The notes beneath the pieces were generated by a model. The model saw only the letters and a list, made by a program, of their open reading frames with translations. It was not told the DNA's origin and searched no databases. From Tritrichomonas foetus (Eukaryota; Parabasalia; Tritrichomonadida; Tritrichomonadidae), in NCBI GenBank assembly GCA_001839685.1, contig MLAK01001089.1, positions 1 through 33,753 on the forward strand: a stretch of DNA of 33,753 nt. The letters run 5' to 3'. Made by a program: the position numbers and the translations under genes. Below are positions 25,285 through 33,753 of this stretch, one piece after another (within the stretch, counting starts at the first letter, position 1; the number at the start of each line of letters is the position of its first letter).

Positions 25285-25810
25285 AAAGATTCAGAAAAAA
25301 TTTCTTTGGAATTTATCGTATCGATTTGATCAGAAATTGCTTTCTATGAGAAGTGTATTAATTATATTTTGATATAAATAATAAAAATGCTTAAGAAGAT
25401 ATTTTCCATCATAATATATAAAGTAAGTAAATTATTTATCAAGATAATTTGATATTTAAAAAAGTATTATTCTGTTGATTCGAATTTTCAATAAAAAAAG
25501 TGAATTTCATAAGAATATTTGACAGTATGCTTTTATTTCTGATAATATTTGCACTCATATTCTGAATTATGAACCATATATTTTCTCAAAACGAGATATG
25601 TTTATTAGAATTTATCTTTTTTAATATCTTCATAATTAATATATAAATATCTAATATTACGCATTAAAGTTATTTTAAAATGATTTTAATATATTATATT
25701 CCTACTAAATAATGAATTTAATAATTATTAGCTCCCTAAAAAATTTTTGGTTAGAAGGTGAAAATAACCTCCAAAAATCACCATTATAATAATTTTGAAA
25801 AAAACTAAAA
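25285..25810. other. Intergenic region, no gene seen
   Basis: Extremely AT-rich region between the ankyrin remnant and the aminopeptidase. A possible Inr-like TCACCATT lies about 30 bases before the ATG at 25811. Nothing coding is seen. Confidence 0.5.
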
Positions 25811-27082
25811 ATGTCTTCAACAAAAAAGGAATTACTCCAATTTTTAGATCAATCGCCAGTCCCTTATTTCTTTAACGAAGGAATTCGCAAACAATTATTA
25901 GAAGCCGGTTACGACGAATTAGACGAGCACGGCGATTGGGTTTTAGATGATCAATCGCCTGCAAAAGCCGAAGCTTTGCCTAAAAAAGGGTTTTTAATTC
26001 GCGATAATCGAGCTCTCGTTGCATTCAATGTTGGTGGTTACGACTCAGCGATCATCGTTGGCACGCATTCAGATAGCCCCTGTCTTAAAATCAGATCGAA
26101 GCCAGACATTTCAAGCGGCGATTTAAAGCAAGTAAGCGTTCATACGTACGGTGGTGGAATTTGGTTCACTTGGCTAGGCAGAGACTTGCGTTTAGTTGGA
26201 TCTGCGACAATCCGCGATGAAAATGGAAAACTCGTCGAAAAACTCATCGATTCAGAAGACGCTATTGCTTTCATTCCGTGCAGTAATTTTGGGAACAGGC
26301 CTTCCCCGAACACAGAAACACAGCTCCGGCCAATCATCGGCGGCAAGAAGTCAGATAATTTGCTTACATATGTAGCAAACAAACTTCAAGTTGAGCCAAG
26401 TGAAATTGTTGACTGGGACCTATCTTTTGTTGATGCCAATCCACCTGCAATGTGCCGCAACTTTGTCGAATCAATGAGATTGGATAATTTGGGAAGCACT
26501 TTTTCAGCATGCAAGGCATTCTTAAATAGCGAACCGAAAAATACTATCAATATTTTGGCGGTTTTTGATCATGAAGAAGTTGGATCGAACTCGAGATTTG
26601 GTGCAGCAAGTGATTTATTGTTATTCGTCTTGAAAAGACTAGTTGGTGGAACAAATAGATTAGCACCATTAATAGCAAAGTCACTTTTTGTATCAAGTGA
26701 TAACGCACATGCTGTACATCCTAATTTTTCAACAAAGCATGATAAAATGCATCAACCTTTACTTTCTAAAGGCGTTGTTCTGAAAAGTGCCCCACACGGA
26801 TCATACGGAACAGATATGACTTCTTCTTATCCACTCAAGCATGCTGCAAAAGCGTGTGGTGTTCCTTTACAAATGTTTATGAACAGAAATGACATTCCTT
26901 CAGGCACAACAATTGGTCCAATTGTGTCAACCAGACTTGGAATTCCAACAGTAGATATTGGTCAGCCACAACTGTCAATGCACTCTATACGTGAGACAAT
27001 GGCTGTGAAAGATGCCGATTATTTAACAAAACTTCTAACCGAACTGTACAACAACTATGAAGAACATAGATTAAAACTTTGA
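25811..27082 (+). CDS. DNPEP: Aspartyl aminopeptidase, family M18
   Basis: A 423-residue M18 metallopeptidase, somewhat shorter than the 450-500 usual in eukaryotes. These dodecameric, di-zinc enzymes release N-terminal Asp and Glu from peptides in the cytosol. Metal-site and catalytic features are present in order: GTHSDSP (H86, D88), MRLDNLGS (bridging D225), the catalytic FDHEEVGS (E255/E256), SSDNAHAVHPN (D297) and MHSIRE (H391). The YGGGIW-TW segment is also there, but the following WFDRDL motif reads WLGRDL, so the usual Asp is Gly at 123. No signal peptide is seen. Codon use is less AT-biased than elsewhere in the window, as expected of a highly expressed housekeeping gene. The start is the first ATG, followed by MSSTKKELLQFL, aligned with the family N-terminal helix. 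Confidence 0.93.
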   Translation: MSSTKKELLQFLDQSPVPYFFNEGIRKQLLEAGYDELDEHGDWVLDDQSPAKAEALPKKGFLIRDNRALVAFNVGGYDSAIIVGTHSDSPCLKIRSKPDISSGDLKQVSVHTYGGGIWFTWLGRDLRLVGSATIRDENGKLVEKLIDSEDAIAFIPCSNFGNRPSPNTETQLRPIIGGKKSDNLLTYVANKLQVEPSEIVDWDLSFVDANPPAMCRNFVESMRLDNLGSTFSACKAFLNSEPKNTINILAVFDHEEVGSNSRFGAASDLLLFVLKRLVGGTNRLAPLIAKSLFVSSDNAHAVHPNFSTKHDKMHQPLLSKGVVLKSAPHGSYGTDMTSSYPLKHAAKACGVPLQMFMNRNDIPSGTTIGPIVSTRLGIPTVDIGQPQLSMHSIRETMAVKDADYLTKLLTELYNNYEEHRLKL

Positions 27083-27327
27083 GGATTTTTATTATTATTA
27101 TTATTCTGATATTATATTTCCGTGGCTCGAAATCGTTTGATTAAATATATTTAATTTACACATTTGTAGCTTTTTTCCTTAGAACTAATTATATATATTG
27201 TTAATGCTAAATATAGCTGCATGGAAGGAATTTTCTGAAATTTTCAACAAAAAGCTTTAAGAAAATTTTATGAATGTGTAAATTATATGATAAATTAGGG
27301 AAGGGGCGAAAAAAAAGATGTGATTAT
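27083..27327. other. Spacer after the aminopeptidase
   Basis: AT-rich 3' region of the aminopeptidase, running into the end of a minus-strand pseudogene. A GC-containing GGGAAGGGGCG stands out near 27298-27308. No gene is seen. Confidence 0.4.
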
Positions 27328-29094
27328 TTATGTAGCTTCAATACTAGCTAATAAATTAGTCTTATATTCTTGGATAGCTTCATATTCAGATATTAAATTT
27401 GAAAATGGACTGGATTGAATGAAATCCCTACTTTCGATGGTAAGCTTCTGATTTAATTGTGCATAAAAAAATTGAAATTCTGAGTAATTTTCAAAAAATT
27501 CGTGGCACTATTTTATTTTATTGGGATTTAGAAAAGATTCCCCAGGAATCAATGGGTGTGGATGTAAGAGTGAAGAAGAATTTTTTGACATGAGATACTG
27601 GTGTAACAAAAGTTGTGGAACTTTTAGAACTGATTTTAGAGGAGCTGAAAGATATGCAAAAAAGAATTTTGTACTATCAGTCGTTTTCAAGATTTCAACT
27701 TCTATCTCTGTACTCTGATATTGTTAAATCATTATGTTATCGGTATAACTTCAAAATCTTTAATGCAATATACTTCCTAATGTGAAATGGTTATTTTTTT
27801 TATTAAATGATTCAAAGACTGATATTTGATAAGATATATAGCATTGTCAAATTAAAAATTCAATATTTTTTCGTAAATATATGAATCCTTAAAGTAGATA
27901 TTAATTCAATGAAATAAATTATTAGGTAAATCAATCATTGGCGGGCATCTAAGCGTGAAAAAGTAAAACTCCTTCATCTATTTGTAATGATTGATAAGAT
28001 GAAGGAGTTATACTTTTTAATAAAGTGATTTTATAGATACCCAGTTGTATTTATCTATATATAATCAAGAAAAATAAATGATGTATCATTTTCACAAGTA
28101 AATTCCTTATTGTTGGATCAATGTAACTGTAGAACAATTCTTGAAATTCATTATCTTGGATTTGATTTTGGTTCAGAAAATCATAGAAGCTGTTTTTTAA
28201 ATCATTTGAGATCTCATTGGATTGTTGAATGATAAGAACAATTTTCTTTCATACATAAACAAAATGTGAGGAAATGTCGAACAAAGTTTTCTTAGAAGGA
28301 TAATAAACATTAATCGTTACAAAAGTTTGAAAATATAAAATGACTGTTTTAAATCCTCTAGAGAAAAGGAAATGTTTTGTTCAAGAGATACTTGATAATC
28401 AATTAAATATTCGTCACTTGAGAAAAAAGAACAGAATTTTCGCCAAAAAAAGTATGAAAGGTTTTGTTCAATCCATATTATTTTGAAGATTATGTGGAAA
28501 CACTTTCTCTAAAGTAATGATAATATAACATTCATTGTTATGGCTATCATTTTGAAAAAGAATTTGAGTAACGTCATTTACATGTATTAAAGGGATTTCT
28601 ATTAAAAAAATCTTGTATTGTCGTCTTTTTTGGATCAATTTCAAATGTGGTGAAGAAGTAAGTAATGAAATTGATCTTTTTTGTTCTTAAATCAGCATCT
28701 TTCCAATGATTCTATATAAGAAAAATAGTGTTTGAAAATAAATGGATTTCATTTCTCAAAGAATCTATGAAACCATTTACCTTACCTGGGTCGTTAGGAA
28801 GCTAAATCCTGAAAAACGTTTCTTTATTATTGGATGGCCCGCTAGGAAATCCCTGAAAAACTGTGATTGCGTTAGAATAGTCAAAATCTGTTGCAAGATT
28901 AATGTGATGATTTCAAAATTCCTTTAAATCATTGTCAACAAAATAGTTATAACTGTGGTTTTGAAATATAAGTATACTCTTTGAGAAATTGCTTTTTAAA
29001 TGAGTCCATATCTGTGGTTTTGAAAGTGAAGCCGATATTTTGAATGATAGAAAATTTTTGTTGGATTTTATCTATTCCTGACATAATGAACAAC
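27328..29094 (-). pseudogene. Decayed unidentified protein-coding gene
   Basis: Read on the minus strand, this 1.77-kb region is a chain of coding-like segments broken by stops and frameshifts. It opens at an ATG (29094) directly after an Inr-like TCATT and reads MSGIDKIQQKFSIIQNIGF. After a frameshift one frame runs from about 28965 to 28574 through TGA (28913-28915), TAG (28802-28804) and TAG (28712-28714), with segments such as NAITVFQGFPSGPSNNKETF and DPKKTTIQDFFNRNPF. Further pieces follow: NECYIIITLEKVFPHNL, then 28508-28317, 28248-28051, and 27690-27328 with a TAG at 27508-27510. Several stops fit one-base transitions from Gln or Trp codons. The family is not recognised. The ancestral product would have been about 580 residues. 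A small plus-strand frame at 28742-28927 is a shadow. Confidence 0.62.
27943..28032. repeat. Imperfect inverted repeat (hairpin)
   Basis: The core arms are AAAAAGTAAAACTCCTTCATCT (27958-27979) and AGATGAAGGAGTTATACTTTTT (27997-28018), pairing over 22 bases with one mismatch around a 17-base loop. Weaker pairing extends outward (GGGCATCTA against TAGATACCC). It lies inside the decayed gene region, so it may be an insertion. Confidence 0.75.
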
Positions 29095-29659
29095 TTTTCT
29101 CAGACACTGGTTCATTTTATTCTATTGGACATTTTTTTACTTTTGTTGGAAAGGATACTTTTCAATAACACTGTGAGTTTCTATATATATATATATATAG
29201 AAATATATATTTATTATATGTGCTGATTTTGGACTTTTTTCTTTTTCGTGTCCATGGGCATACGTGATCCTCAACTCAGAGATAAGAGGATCATAATTAT
29301 TATGATTTATCGAGTTTCTTGAGATTAATATAATTTACTATCTAATTTCTTGAGATAAATAGTAAAATAATCGCGCTAGTTTTTTTCCCCATTTAAAATT
29401 TTATAGAAGTAATACTAATTTACAAATATTATATTAGTGATACTCATCAAGATTTATCTTTTTACATAGTATAGAATTTTTTGAGATTCTATTGTAAAAA
29501 TTGTTCATTGAGAAAAAGCAATTTGACCTTTTTCTCATTTGATTGAATTTTAACATAATCAGAGGCAATCAAATTTTATTCAATTAGACTCATTTTGAAT
29601 GATATATTGTAAATTATTGAGAAATCTTGTAATACCCCTTGAAAAGTAAGTTTTTTTAA
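29095..29659. other. Intergenic region with AT microsatellite
   Basis: Includes a (TA)n stretch near 29182-29201 followed by a second short TA-rich block, and two copies of TTTCTTGAGAT-AA (about 29315 and 29347). It is flanked by the decayed gene and the TKL kinase. No coding frame is supported. Confidence 0.5.
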
Positions 29660-32569
29660 ATGACACAACTCAACGCTTTACCATCATCTCCATCAGCTTG
29701 GGCTAATTATTTGTCTCACGCATTCGAAATTGTTGACGACGCTTTATCTACAGTTGTATTTTCGCGTAACAAATGCCAATTAATCGCAAATGAGCTTGCC
29801 CGCTTTCTAAGGAAACTCAACAAAATGACACAGCCGACGCTCAAAACACGAGAAATAATGCGACTTTTTGAATTTTTCAAAGCAACAACAGCTTTTGTTG
29901 GTATCATTTCTCAATATCAAGCTAATTCGTGGCTTGGATTCTTCATGAATTCCAGCCCAGACCAGTCCTATCGCGATTTACTCCAGTTGTGGAACGCTTG
30001 GTCCGATTGCGCCACCACATTCTGTCTTCGAGTTTTTGAAGAATCCGACGCACTTTCGTACGCCCACAGTGTCGATTTGGTGGCTGTTTATAGTGCTATT
30101 AGTGCTGGCTTTTACGAATTTCCGCCAAACGTCCAAGATCTCGTGCGTTCGAAATTAGAGGAAATTATGCTTATCGTTCGACCAGCGCAAATGAATACCC
30201 AGAACGAAACAAACAAAAGTATTCTTACTTCTAGCGACTGGGAAGTCATTACACCAAATATTGGACGTGGTGGATATGCCACTGTTCATTTGGCCAAACT
30301 TAAAGCCACTGGTCAAGAAATTGCAGTTAAAGAATTATTCGCCACTCAATTAACACCACGTCGCATCAATTATTTGAAGCGCGAAATTAATTCCATGCGC
30401 CATTTACATCATCCAAATTTATTAAATATGATTGGTGTGACTGTAACTCCTCCATTTTGCATAGCGACCGTTTATTATCCAAACGGTTCACTTTATGATA
30501 CTATTCGAAAACCGAACTTCACACCGCAACTTGCTTCGACTGTTGCACTTGATGTAGCTCGTGCACTTGAATATCTCCATGCACAAGGAATGATCCACCG
30601 TGACTTAAAACCACCTAACATTCTCATGGATAAAGATCTTCGTGCTGTTGTCTGCGATTTTGGTTTAACCAGAATGGCATCACCGATCATGTCAAGTGAA
30701 CTCGGTACTGTTCAATGGATGGCTCCTGAAGTTCTTTCACAAGGTGGTAAGTATGATAATACCATTGATGTTTATGCATTCGGAATGATATTGTATGAAA
30801 TGGCCGCACATGAAATTCCATTTCATAATTACGCCAGACCCCTCCAAGTTGCTTCAAAAGTGATGGCTGGTGAAAGACCACAAATTCCATCAAATATTTC
30901 TGATTCTCTCCAATCTTTAATTAAAAGGTGTTGGGCCCAAGACCCATCTCAGAGACCTTCAATGCACCAAGTTGTTGCGGAACTAGAAACAGGTACAACA
31001 GTCTTTCCAGGAGCAGATGCAACAGAATTCCGTCAGTGGGCCAGAAAAACATCACCAATACATAAAGATGCAATGGAATCACTCATCAAGCAGCAAAGCA
31101 GCAGCCAAGTGATGATTGCACGTTTATCTAATCTTTCACCTCTTGATCCACTTGCTGTTCCAACTTTACAGATGATTCTTGACATGAAAATTGAAGATAC
31201 ATCAGTTTTGGATAACATTGTTTCATTGGCAATCCAAACTGCTTCTGAAGAAGTCTCTGCGCTTGCTGTCAAACTTCTTGAATCACTTGTACAATCAGAA
31301 ACTATTGATGCTGATTCTCTAGGTAATGCTCTCCTTAAATTATGGGATTGCCAGCCTTCTTTCGTTGTCACCAATCTCAAATTGGTGGCTAAACGTTTGG
31401 ATAACCGCCAAAAATTCATTAAAACAATTCTTACACAGAAGAATCAAAATGCACAAACAGTTGATGCTATTGAAGCAATATGTGAACTTAATGACCTTTC
31501 TGTAGTTTTCGAGTATCTTGATCCTTCACTCGTTGTACAAACTTTAAGTTTCGCTTTAACAAGATTTGGACCAGTCAAAGAAATGGTTCCTGCTGCGGTC
31601 ACTTCATATGCTGCACTCTCTCTTCTTCTTAGAACTGTTGCTAAACAGAATAAATTCCAAGCTATTTATTTAACTGAAGCAGACAGTGCTAAAGTTGAAT
31701 CTATTGTAACAATGCTTAATACTGGATTCTTTATGAATTCTGCAAAAGATTTACAATTCATTATTGAAAACTTATCAACAATGTTACATAAAGGTGGACC
31801 TGGTTATGTAACACTTGATTTATTGAGTACTGGAGCCAAATTCCAACCAGTCGCACAAATGATTGCGAAAATGGACTTTTGGTCAATTATTGCAAAAGCG
31901 TTTGATTCAAATCGTGATGATGTTTGCAATACTGCATTATCACTTGCTTCTCAACTAACTTTCACTGAAGAAAGTATTCGACAAGTGTGGGAGCCAACAC
32001 TTGCATGTTTTACTCGAACACATCATGATATTTCTTTGAAACTTATTCAACAATTTATTCGACAAGTTCCAAAACTTGATATTACTGGATTCATTATTGG
32101 TTTATTAACCGCACTCGAATCATCTAAGCCTGAAAGTTATACACAAATTTTGTTTAGTTTTAATTTTGCTGAATGTGTCTGTCACCTTGATAAAACATTT
32201 TGGAGACTTATTTCCAAAGAAATTCCTAATTTATCAACAGCTGCAACTGCAGCAGTTGCACTTTTTGCTTTGAAATATCAAACTGAAACACAAAATAATA
32301 TAGTTTCTTATGATTTCTTAGGTGCACTTCTAAGTTTCTTGTATAAGCAAACTGCACCTTTCTCTTGTATAACACCAGTTTTACAAGAAATATTGAATAT
32401 GGCAGTTCAAGTTGATGTTGCAGTCTTTCTGACGCACCATCATTTCATTCAGTATCTCCACCAAATTCCACTGAGGTACCCGAATGAGCCTAAAGTAACA
32501 AATATGCTTCTTCAATTTGCAGCCGTTTTTGAATCAGTTTCTGATTCTCTTAAGTCTAAAGGTGGATAA
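29660..32569 (+). CDS. TKL-family protein kinase with helical N- and C-terminal regions
   Basis: A 969-residue protein. Residues 1 to about 185 are helical, with CQLIANELARFLRKLNKM and a second long helical stretch, resembling the four-helix MLKL/HeLo-like module seen before some TKL kinases; this part is tentative. Residues about 195-450 form a complete TKL kinase: GRGGYA loop (202-207), IAVK (K224), HRDLKPPN (D315), DFGLTR (D333), GTVQWMAPE, and DVYAFGMILYEMAAHEIPF. All catalytic residues are present, so it should be active. Residues about 460-969 are a long helical, ARM/HEAT-like region (PLAVPTLQMILDM, EEVSALAVKLLESLV and similar repeats), probably a protein-interaction scaffold. This layout is typical of the expanded trichomonad TKL kinases. 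No membrane segment is seen. The ATG is the first in frame. Confidence 0.88.
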   Translation: MTQLNALPSSPSAWANYLSHAFEIVDDALSTVVFSRNKCQLIANELARFLRKLNKMTQPTLKTREIMRLFEFFKATTAFVGIISQYQANSWLGFFMNSSPDQSYRDLLQLWNAWSDCATTFCLRVFEESDALSYAHSVDLVAVYSAISAGFYEFPPNVQDLVRSKLEEIMLIVRPAQMNTQNETNKSILTSSDWEVITPNIGRGGYATVHLAKLKATGQEIAVKELFATQLTPRRINYLKREINSMRHLHHPNLLNMIGVTVTPPFCIATVYYPNGSLYDTIRKPNFTPQLASTVALDVARALEYLHAQGMIHRDLKPPNILMDKDLRAVVCDFGLTRMASPIMSSELGTVQWMAPEVLSQGGKYDNTIDVYAFGMILYEMAAHEIPFHNYARPLQVASKVMAGERPQIPSNISDSLQSLIKRCWAQDPSQRPSMHQVVAELETGTTVFPGADATEFRQWARKTSPIHKDAMESLIKQQSSSQVMIARLSNLSPLDPLAVPTLQMILDMKIEDTSVLDNIVSLAIQTASEEVSALAVKLLESLVQSETIDADSLGNALLKLWDCQPSFVVTNLKLVAKRLDNRQKFIKTILTQKNQNAQTVDAIEAICELNDLSVVFEYLDPSLVVQTLSFALTRFGPVKEMVPAAVTSYAALSLLLRTVAKQNKFQAIYLTEADSAKVESIVTMLNTGFFMNSAKDLQFIIENLSTMLHKGGPGYVTLDLLSTGAKFQPVAQMIAKMDFWSIIAKAFDSNRDDVCNTALSLASQLTFTEESIRQVWEPTLACFTRTHHDISLKLIQQFIRQVPKLDITGFIIGLLTALESSKPESYTQILFSFNFAECVCHLDKTFWRLISKEIPNLSTAATAAVALFALKYQTETQNNIVSYDFLGALLSFLYKQTAPFSCITPVLQEILNMAVQVDVAVFLTHHHFIQYLHQIPLRYPNEPKVTNMLLQFAAVFESVSDSLKSKGG

Positions 32570-32896
32570 GCTTGTGAGCATTTTTTTTTATTTTTATTTT
32601 TTTAATTTTTTGATTCACATGTTGATTCGATGATTTTATTAACGAACTTCATGACGTTTTTTCTAAATATAGTGGCGATACATATGAGTTTGGTCACCAA
32701 GATTGTGTTTTCTTGAAAGAGTTGTCAAGATTGTTCAGGTGAGCATCATTAAAAATGTCCCACAAAATAATATTGAATGAAAATACAACTGGCATTAGAT
32801 AGTTTTTATGAAAAAGTTAAGGAATAAATGTTTTATTCAAAAAATGTGAAGGCTTTTTTCAAAGTTTTTCACAAAAAGTTGTCCGACCAAAAAAAT
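32570..32896. other. Intergenic region and leader of the methyltransferase gene
   Basis: A T-rich tract lies just after the kinase stop (about 32581-32608). The methyltransferase frame is open from an ATG at 32828, but that 23-residue leader is Lys/Phe-rich and unlike the family. TCACAAAA (about 32868-32875) is a possible Inr before the preferred ATG. Confidence 0.4.
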
Positions 32897-33610
32897 ATGG
32901 CGAGCGATTTTGCTGATCTTTTTGATGAAGGACCTCAAGAACCAGAACCAGAGCCAGAGTACCCCGTAATAAAATGGGAGGGAATTGAGCTCCGACTTTT
33001 AAACGTTCACCATTCGCTTTGGGGTGATAAATTATGGGAAGCCGGAAAAATCATGTCAAAAATCATTAAAGACCATCAATTCAATGTTGATTTGAAAGAT
33101 AAAACGGTTGTTGAGTTCGGTTCAGGCGCAGGACTTTCATCATTATGCGCGTCTATATCAGGTGCCAAGCACGTCGTTGCAACAGATTACCCAGATGAAA
33201 ACCTGGTTGAAAACCTAAGGTATAATTGCTCGAAATACCCAAATATCGATGTGGTCGGCCACCAGTGGGGTAAAGACGTGACTCCTGTTTTGGATGCAAA
33301 TGAACATCAAAAATTTGATGTGGCCATTTTGGCAGATTTAGTTTTCAATCACACATGTCACACACAACTCCTTCAATCACTTACTTCTTTACTAAAAAGA
33401 GATGGTTATGCTTTAGTCACATATACGCATCACCGAACACATCTGGTGAAGGAGGATTTGCACTTTTTCAAAATTGCGCAGAAAAAATTTGGAATGAAAG
33501 TTGAAGAACTTGGAACTAAAACTCACCCACCAATGTTTGCAGATGACTTTGGGCCGATTGAAGTGAGAACTACAGCACATTTGTGTAGGCTAACTTTTGC
33601 TGAACCATAA
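32897..33610 (+). CDS. EFM7/NNT1-like protein N-terminal and lysine methyltransferase
   Basis: A 237-residue member of the seven-beta-strand methyltransferase family 16. The start MASDFADLFDEG with its acidic Pro/Glu run, followed by LNVHHSLWGDKLWEAGK, is the EFM7 signature. Next come SAM-binding motif I (TVVEFGSGAGLSSL), motif post-I (VVATDYPD), ENLRYNC, and the DVAILADLVFNH strand where the family has a D/E-x-x-F/Y-type substrate motif. Yeast EFM7 methylates the N-terminal Gly and adjacent Lys of eEF1A; a similar target is inferred, not shown. No targeting signal is seen, so it is cytosolic. I prefer the ATG at 32897 because the 23 extra residues from 32828 do not fit the family. It lies downstream of the TKL kinase on the same strand with its own spacer. 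Confidence 0.85.
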   Translation: MASDFADLFDEGPQEPEPEPEYPVIKWEGIELRLLNVHHSLWGDKLWEAGKIMSKIIKDHQFNVDLKDKTVVEFGSGAGLSSLCASISGAKHVVATDYPDENLVENLRYNCSKYPNIDVVGHQWGKDVTPVLDANEHQKFDVAILADLVFNHTCHTQLLQSLTSLLKRDGYALVTYTHHRTHLVKEDLHFFKIAQKKFGMKVEELGTKTHPPMFADDFGPIEVRTTAHLCRLTFAEP

Positions 33611-33666
33611 TTATTTTTATTTATTATATAGTAAAAATTATATGAATTTCAACAAATTTGTGCGCA

Positions 33667-33740
33667 TTGAATGAATCAAATTAATGAATGAATAAAGTTA
33701 GTGAATGAATAGGTTAATGAATGAATAAAGTCAATAAAAT
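33667..33740. repeat. Tandem TGAATGAAT-type repeat at the window edge
   Basis: Three to four imperfect units of about 16-17 bases built on (T/G)TAATGAATGAATAAAG follow the methyltransferase stop. They probably lie in the 3' UTR or just past it. Confidence 0.75.
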
Positions 33741-33753
33741 ATTTAAAATAAAT

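Noticed and set aside
28742..28927. Plus-strand 61-codon frame
   Set aside because: The opposite strand carries the coding-like signal of the decayed gene; the plus frame has no motif.
28574..28965. Reassigned stop codons (TGA as Trp, TAG as Gln)
   Set aside because: In-frame stops in the decayed gene fall where Trp or Gln would fit, but frameshifts are also present, and intact neighbours end at TGA (LRR protein, aminopeptidase), so the standard code plus decay explains it.
1..33753. tRNA, rRNA and CRISPR arrays
   Set aside because: No cloverleaf with a GGTTCRA-type T-loop, no rRNA-like GC-richer block, and no regularly spaced repeats with unique spacers were found by eye. The tandem repeats seen have no spacers.

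Overview
The window looks like nuclear DNA of a parabasalid protist, most likely a trichomonad close to Tritrichomonas. It is very AT-rich and gene-dense on both strands. Most genes are single uninterrupted frames with very short 5' leaders. The gene content fits: expanded TKL, CAMK and AGC-type kinases, leucine-rich repeat and ankyrin proteins, and long coiled-coil proteins. Several starts have a TCA-Y-T-W motif 5-20 bases upstream, like the trichomonad initiator (Inr). TGA and TAA both end intact genes, so the standard code applies. The species is inferred from style and content only.

Layout. 1-3244: a D-aminoacyl-tRNA deacylase homologue (-) and a CARMIL-like LRR protein (+), divergent across a short intergenic region with a 29-bp tandem repeat. 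3637-7306: a coiled-coil protein and a CAMK/SNF1-like kinase whose frame lacks an initiator ATG. 7717-10266: the most unusual gene, a fusion of a NADAR domain, an LRR-like middle and an ADP-ribosylglycohydrolase (ARH) domain. 10831-12330: a possible coding relic, a syntaxin-like Q-SNARE ending in a Ykt6-like CaaX box, and a 277-bp foldback repeat just upstream of it. 13197-18210: a PH-AGC pseudokinase, two small proteins, a C2orf81-like protein and a striatin homologue. 19039-23927: a Ser-rich coiled-coil protein and a PABP-like four-RRM protein with an apparently degenerate DEAD-box helicase C-domain. 24411-25284: a broken ankyrin gene. 25811-27082: aspartyl aminopeptidase (M18). 27328-29094: a decayed, unidentified gene with several stops and frameshifts. 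29660-33610: a TKL kinase with a large helical C-terminus and an EFM7-like methyltransferase.

The genes do not form an operon-like pathway; this is an ordinary eukaryotic assortment covering signalling (kinases, striatin/STRIPAK), membrane traffic (SNARE), cytoskeleton (CARMIL-like, coiled coils) and translation or RNA (DTD, RRM protein, EFM7). The best candidate for an under-described system is the NADAR-LRR-ARH protein, which joins two different ADP-ribose-removing folds in one chain. No tRNA, rRNA, CRISPR array or intact transposon was seen.
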